From contig JAUNGM010000001.1 of assembly GCA_030524545.1 (NCBI GenBank), forward strand, positions 186,001-250,000: a stretch of DNA of 64,000 nt. The letters run 5' to 3'. Made by a program: the position numbers and the translations under genes. This document shows, one piece after another, positions 10,066 to 19,643 of this stretch (position 1 is its first letter; each line of letters opens with the position of its first letter). The notes below the pieces were generated by a model. It was given only the letters and a program-made list of their open reading frames with translations, had not been told where the DNA came from and searched no databases. This stretch comes from Eubacteriales bacterium (GTDB lineage Bacteria; Bacillota; Clostridia; Lachnospirales; Lachnospiraceae).

Positions 10066-10904
10066 TTGCCAACCACCTCCATAAACAAAGTTTCCAACGT
10101 GGCCTCCTGCTTTTCAAAACGCCGCAGAGGAATCTGGTGTTCCAACATAAAGCCGAGAACAGCCTCTGCCTGCGTCCGGTTCTGGCAGTAAATCAGCTCT
10201 CCGTATTCCGGTTCAATCTCATATCCTGTATCCCCATGAACTTCCCGGATCTTCTCCATGGATCCTTCGAGCACGATTTCGCCTTTATGAAGAAAAGCCA
10301 CTTTGTCACAGATACGTTCCACATCTGCCAGAATATGCGTGGAAAACAGAACCGTCGTCTCCTCTTTTACAGACATTAAGATATCCAGGATTTCTTTCCT
10401 CCCCACAGGATCCAGGGCAGAAGTAGGTTCATCACAGATCAGGAGCCTGGGGCGGTGAAACAGCGCCTGGGCAATCCCAAGCCTCTGCTTCATTCCACGG
10501 GAAAATCCTCTGATTCGTCTTGTTTCATCCGATAGCCCTACAAGCTTCAAAAGCTCCTCTGCACGAGACCTTGTCTCTTTCCCGGACATCCCGGTAATCT
10601 CACCGCAAAAGCAGAGATATTCCGATGGGGTCATATAGGAATAAAACTCCGGTACATCCGGCAGATACCCGATCAGGCGGTTTGTACGGGCATCCCCATA
10701 ACGAACGGTTTCTCCGCCCACTTTGATTTCTCCGCCCTGGGGTTCCAAAAGTCCCAGGATCATCTTCATTGTCGTGGTCTTTCCTGCCCCGTTCTGTCCC
10801 ACAAAGCCAAACACCGTATGTTCCGGCACGGAAAACGACACATCCCGAAGAACCTGCTTTTCGCCAAAATGCTTTTTCACATGGTTTAATGTCAGCATCT
10901 CCAT
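10062..10904 (-). CDS. ABC transporter ATP-binding protein
   Basis: About 280 residues from the ATG at 10904. This start is one base after the stop of the PLDc_N gene, with AGAGG 9 bases upstream; the open frame continues further upstream, but that part overlaps the PLDc_N gene and lacks homology. An ATG at 10913 is an alternative. Walker A is GQNGAGKTT (about 34-42), the signature is FSRGMKQRLG (about 132, an SRG variant of LSGGQ) and Walker B is LLICDEPTSALDP (about 152), followed by the ST-H switch in FSTHIL. The C-terminal about 65 residues match the accessory tail of CcmA/NatA-type exporters. It pairs with the permease it overlaps. Confidence 0.93.
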   Translation of the reverse strand: MEMLTLNHVKKHFGEKQVLRDVSFSVPEHTVFGFVGQNGAGKTTTMKMILGLLEPQGGEIKVGGETVRYGDARTNRLIGYLPDVPEFYSYMTPSEYLCFCGEITGMSGKETRSRAEELLKLVGLSDETRRIRGFSRGMKQRLGIAQALFHRPRLLICDEPTSALDPVGRKEILDILMSVKEETTVLFSTHILADVERICDKVAFLHKGEIVLEGSMEKIREVHGDTGYEIEPEYGELIYCQNRTQAEAVLGFMLEHQIPLRRFEKQEATLETLFMEVVGK

Positions 10905-10905
10905 A

Positions 10906-11109
10906 TCAGGCATCCTCTTTTCCAAGAAGGAAGTAAAGAATCGGCCCGATAAATTCCATTCCCACAATTGCTACCACCAGCCACAGCATACGGTTCCCCC
11001 TCTTATAAGTCTTATGGGTCAGTATATGATAGATGGTAAATCCCAGCAGTGCAAATTCAGCAAGGGCAAGGGGAATCAAAAAGGGCAGTAATTCCTTTAT
11101 TTCATTCAT
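10906..11109 (-). CDS. PLDc_N domain small membrane protein
   Basis: 67 residues with two membrane helices joined by a short basic loop (THKTYKRGNR) and ending FIGPILYFLLGKEDA. This is the phospholipase-D-nuclease N-terminal (PLDc_N) domain as a stand-alone protein. Such proteins often sit beside ABC-2 exporters and are thought to be accessory membrane subunits or immunity-like factors; the role is not established. It overlaps the XRE regulator by 8 bp and abuts the ATPase gene, so it is a full member of the operon. Confidence 0.85.
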   Translation of the reverse strand: MNEIKELLPFLIPLALAEFALLGFTIYHILTHKTYKRGNRMLWLVVAIVGMEFIGPILYFLLGKEDA

Positions 11110-12235
11110 AGCGTTTTACTCCTTTCTCAATGCTCTTACAGATTCTCTGAAACTCCTCATCATCCAGAAGACCTCCAAACAGCGGATGCCGAAGAGTCTG
11201 TATAACACTCTTTGCAACCAGTGCCATATTTCTTGGAGGCATTGCCCCAAGCTCCAGTTTTCCGATCCATTCGTCCAGCCGGTCAAAATAGGCGTCCCCA
11301 TGGAGACAAACGTGGTCTTCCTCCAGAAGGAAACAGACCACCTGTGCATATTGCCCCAGCTTTTCCAGCGCCTTCTCCTTTTTTCCATGGGTCATATATA
11401 CAAGCGCAGCCTGGTAGTAAAACTGAGCTGCGGAATTAGGGTGCAGCGTATCCAGATTATAGAGACAAAGTATCCCCTCCGTTCTCCTGATCGTCTGTTC
11501 ACATATGCCTAAATGTTTCATGTTCATCCCAAGGTATTGGGTAGATGCTCCCACCAGGAACAACAGATGCATGTAAATGGAAATCTGGGTATAGCTGCAG
11601 GCTTTTTCTCCCTCTCCCGCTGCCAGATAAGCCTGAGCCAGAACCGAGTCTGTCTGCCGCCAGATGTGACTTGGGTCTGTCATGCCCTCAAGCTGCTCCA
11701 CCACTTCCGAAGCTTTTCCCATCTGCAGGTCAAACAGTGCCTTAAATGTCATAGCATCATTGCATATGGCAATCTCCCTGCAGTTTTGCATCACATGTCC
11801 GCACAGCTTTGCACCTTTCCCGAGAACCTCCTGCTGCTGTTCCTGATCCTTTGCCAGCATGAAATGATTCAGCCACAAAGTACAGATCTGGAGCAAAAAG
11901 GGATAGCAGGAATAGTATCGGTGTACAAGCCCCTCTGTCTTTTCCATCACTTCTTCAAAGGGCAGTCTGGCATAATCTTCCGCAAGGCCTGCATAAAGCT
12001 TCTGAATCTGTTCTCTGTTAAGCTGTGCTTCGTATCCCAGCAGCTCATCCACCGTTACGTCAAAGTAAGCTGCGAGCTGCGGCAAAATCAGAATATCCGG
12101 CAGACTCTGCCCCGTTTCCCATTTTGACACGGCCGCTTTTGTCACACCGATAAAGTCTGCCAGATCCTCCTGTGTGATTTTCTTTTCTCTTCGCAGATTT
12201 ACAATATTTTCAGAAAGTTTCAATGTAGTTGTCAA
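11102..12235 (-). CDS. XRE-family transcriptional regulator with TPR-like C-terminal domain
   Basis: About 377 residues. The N-terminus (about 5-65) is a Cro/CI helix-turn-helix: QEDLADFIGVTKAAVSKWE followed by LPQLAAYFDVTVDELLGY. The rest is helical and resembles tetratricopeptide-type repeats, the layout of signal-responsive regulators that control a neighbouring exporter. I place the start at a TTG at 12235, because AGGAGG lies 9 bases before it; an in-frame TTG at 12244 touches the same site and is unlikely. The gene heads the operon with PLDc_N, ATPase and permease and probably regulates it in response to an unknown ligand. Confidence 0.88.
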   Translation of the reverse strand: MTTTLKLSENIVNLRREKKITQEDLADFIGVTKAAVSKWETGQSLPDILILPQLAAYFDVTVDELLGYEAQLNREQIQKLYAGLAEDYARLPFEEVMEKTEGLVHRYYSCYPFLLQICTLWLNHFMLAKDQEQQQEVLGKGAKLCGHVMQNCREIAICNDAMTFKALFDLQMGKASEVVEQLEGMTDPSHIWRQTDSVLAQAYLAAGEGEKACSYTQISIYMHLLFLVGASTQYLGMNMKHLGICEQTIRRTEGILCLYNLDTLHPNSAAQFYYQAALVYMTHGKKEKALEKLGQYAQVVCFLLEEDHVCLHGDAYFDRLDEWIGKLELGAMPPRNMALVAKSVIQTLRHPLFGGLLDDEEFQRICKSIEKGVKRYE

Positions 12236-12335
12236 TCGTATCAACCTCCTTTTCTATATTGTAGCCCGATATTCTGCAATTCACAATGGAGCACCTCGAT
12301 ACTTTTCGATACAAAATCAACTGTCAGGAAACTGC

Positions 12336-13466
12336 TCACTCCTTCGCCGTATTCAAAAAAGAAATCCGCTCCTGGGTTTCCTGGTGCAGGCGTTCCAGCC
12401 ATCCCGCAAAAAGTGCATTCACCAGTTCCTGCATCATGATTCCTGACTCCGGCGGAAAGTTTTCAATCTTTTTCAGCATACTCCGGAAGCTTTTCAATCC
12501 TCCCTCCTGTACCTGGCTGATATACTCGGTTCCGCAGGCTTCAATCACCGAAAACAGATCTGTGATCAGCCTGCTCCTCTGTTCGGCATCCATATCGTCA
12601 ATCCATTTATGCAGACTCGCATTGAAGGAAGCTGCTTTTTTATTTAGTCCATCTGCCATTACAAAAGACGGGCCAGATACCTCCCAGGAAAAGGCATCAT
12701 GCTGGAGAATCCCTTTTTGAGAGCTTTGAACGATCAGCGGCTCTTTTTCATGGGAAAGGAGCATTCCGATCACGGAAAATTCCGGAATGATTCGTTTCGT
12801 TATTGGAAGGATTTTTCGGAACTTCTCCTGCTCCAGGAGTTCCCGGGGAAAGCCCGGGCCATCATTGCTGTAAATTTCCAATATCTGTTCTCTGACTTCC
12901 CGGCTGCATTCTGCCGCTGCAAAGACCGCAAGATTTCCGCCTTTTGAATGCCCGCCAACACGGAGCATACGAGAAGTATTCCTGCCAGCCTGTTCCAGAT
13001 ATTCTACTGCCCTCTGCTGTGCCGGCACAACCCCGTTGCATAAATTGAAATCTTCCTTCCAGCCCACGATCGTATCATCAGTCCCGCGAAACGCCACATA
13101 AATACTGCCGTCCTCCAGTAAGATCTCCATTGCGGAAAACTGCTGTTCTTCCTTTGTCAGAATCTCATTCACATAGTTTCGGATCGCGCAGCCTTTAAAC
13201 CGGGCTGTCTTTGCCATATCCCGCATCATATACGGCACAGGGCTGACAAATGATTTGTCCGCAGACAGCTCCTCCTCTGAATGCCGGGCAAAAAACGCCT
13301 CTGCAAGCTCCGGCAAAGCAAGTGCATTTCTGCCATAAACCTCTTCCATTCCATCCAGATTAAGATAGGACAGACTGGAAAGAATCAGATTATCGACTTC
13401 GTTAAACGGTGACTGTGCAAAAGAAAGATCTCCTCTCCATTGAATGTAATCCAACATATTTCCCAT
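12336..13466 (-). CDS. Mbeg1-like (DUF2974) alpha/beta hydrolase
   Basis: 376 residues from the ATG at 13466, which has AGGAGGAAGG upstream; the frame is open for 19 more codons without signal. It begins MLDYIQWRGDLSF and continues FNEVDNLILSSLSYL, the N-terminal hallmark of the DUF2974/Mbeg1-like family. It has a lipase-type nucleophile elbow, VGGHSKGGNLAVFAA, with the putative catalytic Ser, and FRGTDDTIVGWKEDFN upstream as in class-3 lipases. There is no signal peptide, so it is cytosolic. Substrate and role are unknown. No neighbour clearly shares its function. Confidence 0.88.
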   Translation of the reverse strand: MGNMLDYIQWRGDLSFAQSPFNEVDNLILSSLSYLNLDGMEEVYGRNALALPELAEAFFARHSEEELSADKSFVSPVPYMMRDMAKTARFKGCAIRNYVNEILTKEEQQFSAMEILLEDGSIYVAFRGTDDTIVGWKEDFNLCNGVVPAQQRAVEYLEQAGRNTSRMLRVGGHSKGGNLAVFAAAECSREVREQILEIYSNDGPGFPRELLEQEKFRKILPITKRIIPEFSVIGMLLSHEKEPLIVQSSQKGILQHDAFSWEVSGPSFVMADGLNKKAASFNASLHKWIDDMDAEQRSRLITDLFSVIEACGTEYISQVQEGGLKSFRSMLKKIENFPPESGIMMQELVNALFAGWLERLHQETQERISFLNTAKE

Positions 13467-13569
13467 AAATTCCTTCCTCCTGATCTGCAGTATTGTTTCT
13501 GCTGTCCGGCAAAACACTTTCATGTATCCGTTTTTTTATTATAGTATAGCACAGTCTCAAAAATCCGCA

Positions 13570-13608
13570 AAAAAAATCCGCTATCTATCTCGCAGATAAC
13601 GGATTTTT
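13570..13608 (-). terminator. Rho-independent terminator after the AraC/GyrI-like regulator
   Basis: On the minus strand AAAAATCCG and TATCT pair with AGATA and CGGATTTTT across a short loop, followed by further Ts. It lies 22 bp past the AraC stop codon. The A/T symmetry means it could also act on the plus strand. Confidence 0.8.
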
Positions 13609-13629
13609 ACATTGCTATATTATTGATTG

Positions 13630-14481
13630 TTATGCCTGTTTCTTCACAACCGGAATCCACACTTCATACTTTGCATTTGCCGGATCCGGATTCAGATAAA
13701 CCTCAATATCCGGGGCATTTGCATATTCATACCCGGAGCCGGGAAGCCACTCTGTAACAATCCGGCGCTCCAGCTCCTGAATGGACTGATTGGTTCCTTC
13801 TCCCGGAAAGATTGCCCAGGTGGATGCAGGCACCATATATTCTTCAAATTCTTCTCTTTCTTTGGAACTTGAAACGGCAATAAAATATTTCCATTGCTCT
13901 TCTTCATTGCAGGCGCTCACTCCAAGAACCCCCATCGGCGGAGTGTCCATCATCCCTGCCAGCTTCTGAAACGTTCCATTCACTACCGCATCCTGCCACA
14001 TCTTCGGGACAACGGCAAAGTTTTCCTCAATTCCTGTATGAAGCGGAGCAGAAACACCGACAATACGGAAAGCCTCTTTTGTTTCAACCCGATAAGTCAG
14101 TTCTTCAACCCCCTTCACGATCACTTTAAAGGAAAGAGGCGGAAAAGATTTGACAGATACGCCCTCATTCTTTACTGCTGACGGAGCAATTCCGTGAACT
14201 GCCTGAAAAGCCCTGTTAAAAGCTGTCGGAGAACTATACCCGTATTTTCCCGCAATATCAATGATCTTCGCATCGCCGCCCTGAAGATCTACCGCAGCCA
14301 AAGACATTTTTCTTCTGCGGATGTACTCGGACAGGGGAACCCCTGCCATATAAGTAAACATTCTCTGAAAATGATACGGAGAACAGCAGGCAATCCGCCC
14401 AAGCTGCTCATAGTCCGGTTCTTCCGTAAGGTGTTCCTCAATATAATTCATTGCTTCATTTAGTCTTTCAACCCATTCCAT
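13630..14481 (-). CDS. AraC-family regulator with GyrI-like effector-binding domain
   Basis: About 283 residues from the ATG at 14481, with AAGGAG at normal distance. The double helix-turn-helix is N-terminal (about 5-105): YEQLGRIACCSPYHFQRMF, then YIRRRKMSLAAVDLQ and IIDIAGKYGYSSPTAFNRAF. The C-terminal about 160 residues form a GyrI/AraC_E_bind domain ending in VYLNPDPANAKYEVWIPV, as in Rob- and BmrR-like drug sensors. It probably senses a hydrophobic small molecule and regulates transport or detoxification genes. It follows the GH20 gene by 29 bp and could be read through from it, but has its own ribosome binding site. Confidence 0.92.
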   Translation of the reverse strand: MEWVERLNEAMNYIEEHLTEEPDYEQLGRIACCSPYHFQRMFTYMAGVPLSEYIRRRKMSLAAVDLQGGDAKIIDIAGKYGYSSPTAFNRAFQAVHGIAPSAVKNEGVSVKSFPPLSFKVIVKGVEELTYRVETKEAFRIVGVSAPLHTGIEENFAVVPKMWQDAVVNGTFQKLAGMMDTPPMGVLGVSACNEEEQWKYFIAVSSSKEREEFEEYMVPASTWAIFPGEGTNQSIQELERRIVTEWLPGSGYEYANAPDIEVYLNPDPANAKYEVWIPVVKKQA

Positions 14482-14510
14482 ATGCTCTCTTCTCCTTATA
14501 GACTTGTTGT

Positions 14511-16409
14511 CTATATCATAGCACATCTGTCCGATTTTTTCCTCTCATTTTGTGTACAAAGAAAGAGAGATGAAATATCTCCGTCACCCTTTTTCCGCAG
14601 CCCGTCCGTGCACCAGAAGATAACCTCTTCAACCCGGTACAGCTCGGATTCTCTGCTGACACTGCGCCATACCTGCTTGTAATGGTAAAACCATTCCTCC
14701 ATCCACGCAGCCAGTTCATAGGCTTCTGCTTTCGTCATTTTCTCCGGGCCGCACAGAAGTATTCCTGCCTCCTGCACCAGTTCCATCCCGTCAATCGCCA
14801 CCAGATACGGCTTGATCAGGGAACGTTTCTTCGTATCAAGACATGGAATGATCCGGCAAAGCTCTTTTTTGGCGGATGCAAGCGCTTCTGTTTCTTTCTC
14901 CTTGCGGGCGGTCAGCTCTTCTCCGGATATGGTTTCTATTATCGTTTTTCTGTTCTCCCTGGCATTCACCAGATCACGCCATTGGAATACCCAGTGCTCT
15001 GAAATTTCTGCGATAAGAGAAACAAACTTCTCCGAGCTGTCCAGGTACTCAATCCGGGAAATCTGCCTGTTGATCTCCTCGAAGGACGGAATCTTACAAT
15101 TCCAGGAGAAAGCAGCTCCGTAAATCATCCCTGGCACACCGAAATCCGGGTGATTGATGTGTCCGCAGTCGCCCCAGTCCGTATTCAGCACACCTGCACA
15201 ACCGTATTTTACAGCATAGGTGCACATGCGCCGGATATTTTCATAGGCATAGTCCAGCCGGTTTATGAACAGATCCCATCCGCATACTCCAGGACAGCAA
15301 TACTGAACCGCTCCCGCCCCTGCAAGTATGCGTGTGGTCTCCTCCGTCTGATCCGGTTCATATCCCCAGTTCAGGCAGATGGTTTCTTTTGGCAATTCCT
15401 TCACCGCTTCCGGAAATCCGCAGATAATATCTCCCCAGAACATGGGAATCTTTCCTTTTTCCACCACAAACTCACAAAGCTGCCGGACAAAATCAAGATA
15501 CATCCTCCTGGTTCCTTTCTGCTCTGCCAGCTCCCGGCTTCTTCCCTTACCCAGGTCAAAAGTTTCGTCCGAACAGATATTAAAATACCCGGAGGTAAAC
15601 AGCGGCATATATTCTTCTATCCTCTGCTTCACAAACGCAAGGCTCTCTTCATTGGAAACGTCCAGTGTGTGATGCTCCATCCTGTCCACAAAGCCAAAGG
15701 GCTGATCCCCCGTATCCGGCAGTTCACACAGATGGCGGAAGGTTCTTGTACGCAGGGTCTTATACAAATGCCCGAAGCTCGACAGACTTGGTACCAGCTC
15801 AATCTTCCTCTCCCGGCAGTATGCATCCAGCTCCAGAATCTCCTCTGCGGTCAGAGGCGTATCGTCCCTCCAGACCTCACTTTCCTCCTCAAACAGAAAG
15901 CTGTGCTCAATGTAAAGCTGAAGCTGATTCATTTTGTAAAATACCATTTTGTCCGCAAGCTTCTTCAGATAGTCCAGAGTGGGAATCCTTCCCCTTGTCA
16001 CATCATAATACAGTCCCCTGTTGGGAAGTTCCGGATAATCAAAGATACTCAGACAGGGAATACAGACACCTTCCTGCCGAATGATCTGCCTGAGAGTCTG
16101 TATTCCATACAAAACCCCTGTCTCACTTCCTCCTGCAATGAGGATTCCCTGTCTGTTTACGATCAGCCGATAAGCATTTCTCTCCAGAAGCCCCTTCACC
16201 ACCGAAAGGGTCACTGCTGTCTTTTTTGATTTTCCTCTTGTAATAGCAGGGCTGAACCCGGCACTGGCTTCCAGCTCTGCCTGCAGCATTCCTGCATACC
16301 CATAAACCTCTTCTTTGCAGGAAGGATCTATCACGATTTTCTGATCATATTTTATCAGAAAGATTCCGTCTTTTCTCACGCACTGCTGCGGCTTTGGTAT
16401 CAAATACAT
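14511..16409 (-). CDS. Glycoside hydrolase family 20 beta-N-acetylhexosaminidase
   Basis: 632 residues from the ATG at 16409, where GAGGAG precedes by about 10 bases; longer in-frame extensions run into the upstream regulator gene. A GH20b-like N-terminal domain is followed by the barrel: YYDVTRGRIPTLDYLKKLAD, then QLQLYIEHSF. The catalytic pair is in NICSDETFDLGKG (Asp-Glu near 278-279), where the Asp positions the substrate acetamido group and the Glu is the acid. There is no signal peptide, so it likely cleaves imported N-acetylhexosaminides. It is the last catabolic gene of the operon with the LplABC-type transporter and YesMN regulators, suggesting host- or mucin-derived glycans as substrate. 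Confidence 0.9.
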   Translation of the reverse strand: MYLIPKPQQCVRKDGIFLIKYDQKIVIDPSCKEEVYGYAGMLQAELEASAGFSPAITRGKSKKTAVTLSVVKGLLERNAYRLIVNRQGILIAGGSETGVLYGIQTLRQIIRQEGVCIPCLSIFDYPELPNRGLYYDVTRGRIPTLDYLKKLADKMVFYKMNQLQLYIEHSFLFEEESEVWRDDTPLTAEEILELDAYCRERKIELVPSLSSFGHLYKTLRTRTFRHLCELPDTGDQPFGFVDRMEHHTLDVSNEESLAFVKQRIEEYMPLFTSGYFNICSDETFDLGKGRSRELAEQKGTRRMYLDFVRQLCEFVVEKGKIPMFWGDIICGFPEAVKELPKETICLNWGYEPDQTEETTRILAGAGAVQYCCPGVCGWDLFINRLDYAYENIRRMCTYAVKYGCAGVLNTDWGDCGHINHPDFGVPGMIYGAAFSWNCKIPSFEEINRQISRIEYLDSSEKFVSLIAEISEHWVFQWRDLVNARENRKTIIETISGEELTARKEKETEALASAKKELCRIIPCLDTKKRSLIKPYLVAIDGMELVQEAGILLCGPEKMTKAEAYELAAWMEEWFYHYKQVWRSVSRESELYRVEEVIFWCTDGLRKKGDGDISSLFLCTQNERKKSDRCAMI

Positions 16410-16464
16410 GGTAACTAAACTCCTCTCACTTTTGTCCTGTTGCAAAAAGCAATTCATAAACAGC

Positions 16465-18066
16465 TCACGTCCGTCTGTTTCTGCACATCTTTCGGTATTC
16501 ATTGGGAGACATGCCCGTATACTCCCGGAATACCTTGGTAAAATAAGAAAAATTACTGTAACCTACATAGGTTGAGATCACATTAATGGGCATGGCAGTA
16601 TTTTCCAGCAGTTCCTTTGCCGTATCCACCCGTTTTTTCAGAAGATAGGTGCTGATGGAAACTCCCATCTCTTTTTTAAACAGCCTGGAAATATAATCCG
16701 GATTCAGATACACGATTTCCGCCAGGTCATTCCTGGTGATTTCCCTTATATAATTCTTATCCAGAAAATCCAGAAGCTGGTCAATCACGGATTCAGGCTC
16801 CTTTGCAAAATTCAGATAATGGATGGTCGTCTCTGTGAGATACCGGACATACTCCATCATATCCTTTACGGAGCGCACGGCCTTTTCATAAAGGCGGTCC
16901 CCTGTGTCATTGACAAACAGCCGGTAAGCCTGTACCTCCGTATGCTTTAATACCGCATACATCAACTGCAGCATATCCATCCGAAACAGCTTCAGAATCT
17001 CCAGATTCAGCTCATTTTTTCCGCTCAGATCATTCAGCCATGCCTCCACCTGGGCCAGAAAGCCCTCCCTCTGGTTCTCCGAAAGAAGCCTTTCCCAGGC
17101 AGTCACCGCAGGCAGATGATAAGGCAGCTCCCTGTTCTCATACTCGATCACCGAGATGACCCTGCTCTCTTCCTGCACATTGTCCGCACAGATTTTTTTC
17201 AGATCTGCCAGTGCCTCCTTCAGCTCCGGCAGCAGACATACACAACCTACCCCTAAAAACACATTGACATGGAATTTTTCCATGCAGTCCTTCTTTATTT
17301 TTTCCAGTGTATGCTGCATTGTTAAGAAAAGAGGCTCTTCCTCTCCGACCTCCAGCAAAAGGGCAAAGGAGAGGCTCCCCATGGGAACTGCAATGACATG
17401 GGTAATTCCCATCTCTCCGCATTCATCTCCTGCCAGCTTCTCCACTGCCAGCAAAAGCCTTACCTGCTCCCATTTTTCCAGAAGGTTCCGGGTATCATAC
17501 AGCTCCATCCATACGGGAAGGAACCGGGTATCCGGTGTACAGGGCAGATCTGTATTTTTGATCACCTCAAGCAGTTCCTCCCTTGTCAGCTCACCCTCTT
17601 TCAGAAAAAAGGACCGGAAGGAATTACGGATCAGCATTTCATGATTCTTCTTCCAGTATTCACTCTCTTTTTTGTAGGTAAGCTGCCTCGACTGCTCTTC
17701 CGCCCGCTCCACTGCCTCCCGGATTCCCTTGGTAAGCTGCCTGTAGTCCACAGGCTTTAGGTAATAATTCAGACTCTTTAACTCAATGGCCCGCTGGGCG
17801 TATTCAAACTGGGCATAGCTTGTCAGGAATATCGTTTGGATTTCATATTCCTGCTTTCTCAGCCAGGCAAGCAGATCCAGCCCGCTGCCCTGGGGCAGCT
17901 CAATATCACATACCATGATCTGAATCGATACCTCCATCAGCAGCTCCATCGCCTGCCGGATATTATATGCCGCATAAACATTCTCTATTTTCAACTCATC
18001 CCAGCAGATTCTCTTCCGGATTGCCTGAATGATATATTCATCATCATCTACCAATAAAATATTCAT
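16465..18066 (-). CDS. YesN-type response regulator (REC + AraC helix-turn-helix)
   Basis: 533 residues. The receiver domain (1-118) has the acidic pocket VDDDE and phospho-acceptor Asp54 in VCDIELPQGSG, with Lys in YYLKPVDY. A long middle region has no clear domain, as usual in this family. The AraC DNA-binding part is at about 432-533: DLAEIVYLNPDYISRLFKKE and AMPINVISTYVGYSNFSYFTKVF. Its start overlaps the kinase gene by 4 bp, so the pair is translationally coupled. It likely controls the adjacent sugar ABC/GH20 operon. Because the partner kinase is frameshifted here, signalling may be lost. Confidence 0.93.
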   Translation of the reverse strand: MNILLVDDDEYIIQAIRKRICWDELKIENVYAAYNIRQAMELLMEVSIQIMVCDIELPQGSGLDLLAWLRKQEYEIQTIFLTSYAQFEYAQRAIELKSLNYYLKPVDYRQLTKGIREAVERAEEQSRQLTYKKESEYWKKNHEMLIRNSFRSFFLKEGELTREELLEVIKNTDLPCTPDTRFLPVWMELYDTRNLLEKWEQVRLLLAVEKLAGDECGEMGITHVIAVPMGSLSFALLLEVGEEEPLFLTMQHTLEKIKKDCMEKFHVNVFLGVGCVCLLPELKEALADLKKICADNVQEESRVISVIEYENRELPYHLPAVTAWERLLSENQREGFLAQVEAWLNDLSGKNELNLEILKLFRMDMLQLMYAVLKHTEVQAYRLFVNDTGDRLYEKAVRSVKDMMEYVRYLTETTIHYLNFAKEPESVIDQLLDFLDKNYIREITRNDLAEIVYLNPDYISRLFKKEMGVSISTYLLKKRVDTAKELLENTAMPINVISTYVGYSNFSYFTKVFREYTGMSPNEYRKMCRNRRT

Positions 18067-19642
18067 GTCTTCTCCAGTCTGTCGGCCTTTGCAGGAAGAT
18101 GCAGCTCTACCACGGCACCTCCCAGAGGATTGTTATAAAACCGGGCAATCCCTTTTTCCCGATAAAAATATTTCATTCTTCTCAGACAGTTGGTGATCCC
18201 AACCCTGTGACCGTCATCGGTCTGAGCAAGTTCTCCCCCTCTGTCCAGCTTATCAAGGACTTCCTCCGGAAATCCCGTTCCCGTATCGGAAACCGTAATA
18301 TTTACATATCTCTGCCCCTGATATTCTTCTTCACAGACCAGAATGGTAATCTCCGCAGGCCGATCCAGCGTAACCGTATGATTCACTGCATTTTCTGCAA
18401 ATGTCTGTATCATCAGAGGCGGAATCCCAAAGTCTACAGTCTCCTCATCCTGCTCCAGATAGTATGTGAAGGCGTTCTGATAACGCATCTTCTGAATCTC
18501 AAGATAATTCCTCACATGCGCAAGCTCGTGGCTGATCTTTACAAAGTCCATACTGCTCTGAAACAGATAACGCAGATAGTCAGACGTAACCGCTGCCATC
18601 TTTTTGGCAGATTCCTCATACCCCAGATCTACCATCTGGTAAATATAATTCAAACAGTTCAGATAAAAATGCGGCTTGATCTGAAGCTGCAGATAGTCCA
18701 TCTGCATTTCCTGCCGGTTCAGCTCGTTTTCATAGAGCATGAGATTCATAAAGATCAGGGTACCGAGGATCGCAGCTCCAAGCACCACCAGAGCCGCCTG
18801 TATTGCCAGATATTTTTCATAAATTCCCAGGTTGTTCACAAAAATCAGTACCCGGAAGGGTGCCCGGTCAAAGCTTTTCTCAATCACCAGATAATCTCTG
18901 ACCGTGCCGTTCCCTTCCCGATACTGTTCCAAGGGCCTTTGAAATTTTTCTTCGGTGTCCGTCACCGGCATATTCTTTTCATCCACAAGAACCGCAAAAC
19001 CGGTATCCGCAAAGTTCAGTCCTTCCAGGGGCTTTAAGAGGGCATCCGCCCTGATATAGCAGCCCAGGTACCGCCCATTGCTGTACATCACCTTCAAAAT
19101 ATAATTTCCGGAGGAGCAGCGGACATCCATCCACCTGGCTTTTGCCCAGTAGCCGTTCAAAGAATCCTCCTGAAGAAGGCTGCGGAAGCTTTTTTCCATT
19201 TCCTGCTCGCTGATTCCCACGGAATTCAGATCCACGTAAAGATCCTTTTTATCAAGAAAAGCAAAAAACTTATAATCCGTCCCGTAATCCCAGGTATATT
19301 CCAGAAAGTCATGCTTCAGCCCGGAACGCGCCACATTGATTTCAAGCGGGTCGCTGCTGTTTTCCAGCACAGACAACATTTCCTTAATGTCAGACTTGAT
19401 TCCGCCGTCTCCCGTAAGAATGGACAGCATCTGCCTGCTCAGCTAAAAAATGCCGTATCCTGATTCCGGATATAAAGCTCAGCCATATTGCTTAAATACT
19501 GCGAATTTTGTTTTTTGATATCACGGACCACTGCCAGGCTGATCAGCACATCAAGTACGAGCAGCATTAATGACAAAAGGAGGATCTTTTTCATCTTGCC
19601 GGACAATGACGTTCTTATTGTTTTTTGCTTTTCCCTTTTCAC
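18063..19642 (-). pseudogene. YesM-type sensor histidine kinase, frameshifted near 19440
   Basis: Two pieces of one gene. The first (19642-19439, 67 residues) has the leading membrane helix and ends in NQDTAFFS followed by TGA. The second (19430-18063, 455 residues) continues in another frame with the sensor domain, a second helix near VLGAAILGTLIFMNLML, the His-kinase box QLQIKPHFYLNCLNYIY, the N box FAENAVNH and the G box DTGTGFPEEVLD. One missing base in AGC-TGAGC (for example an original AGCCTGAGC) restores a single frame of about 526 residues, as expected for YesM. It overlaps the regulator by 4 bp and sits one base from the permease gene. Whether the lesion is real or a sequencing error cannot be told here. 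Confidence 0.85.
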
Positions 19643-19643
19643 G

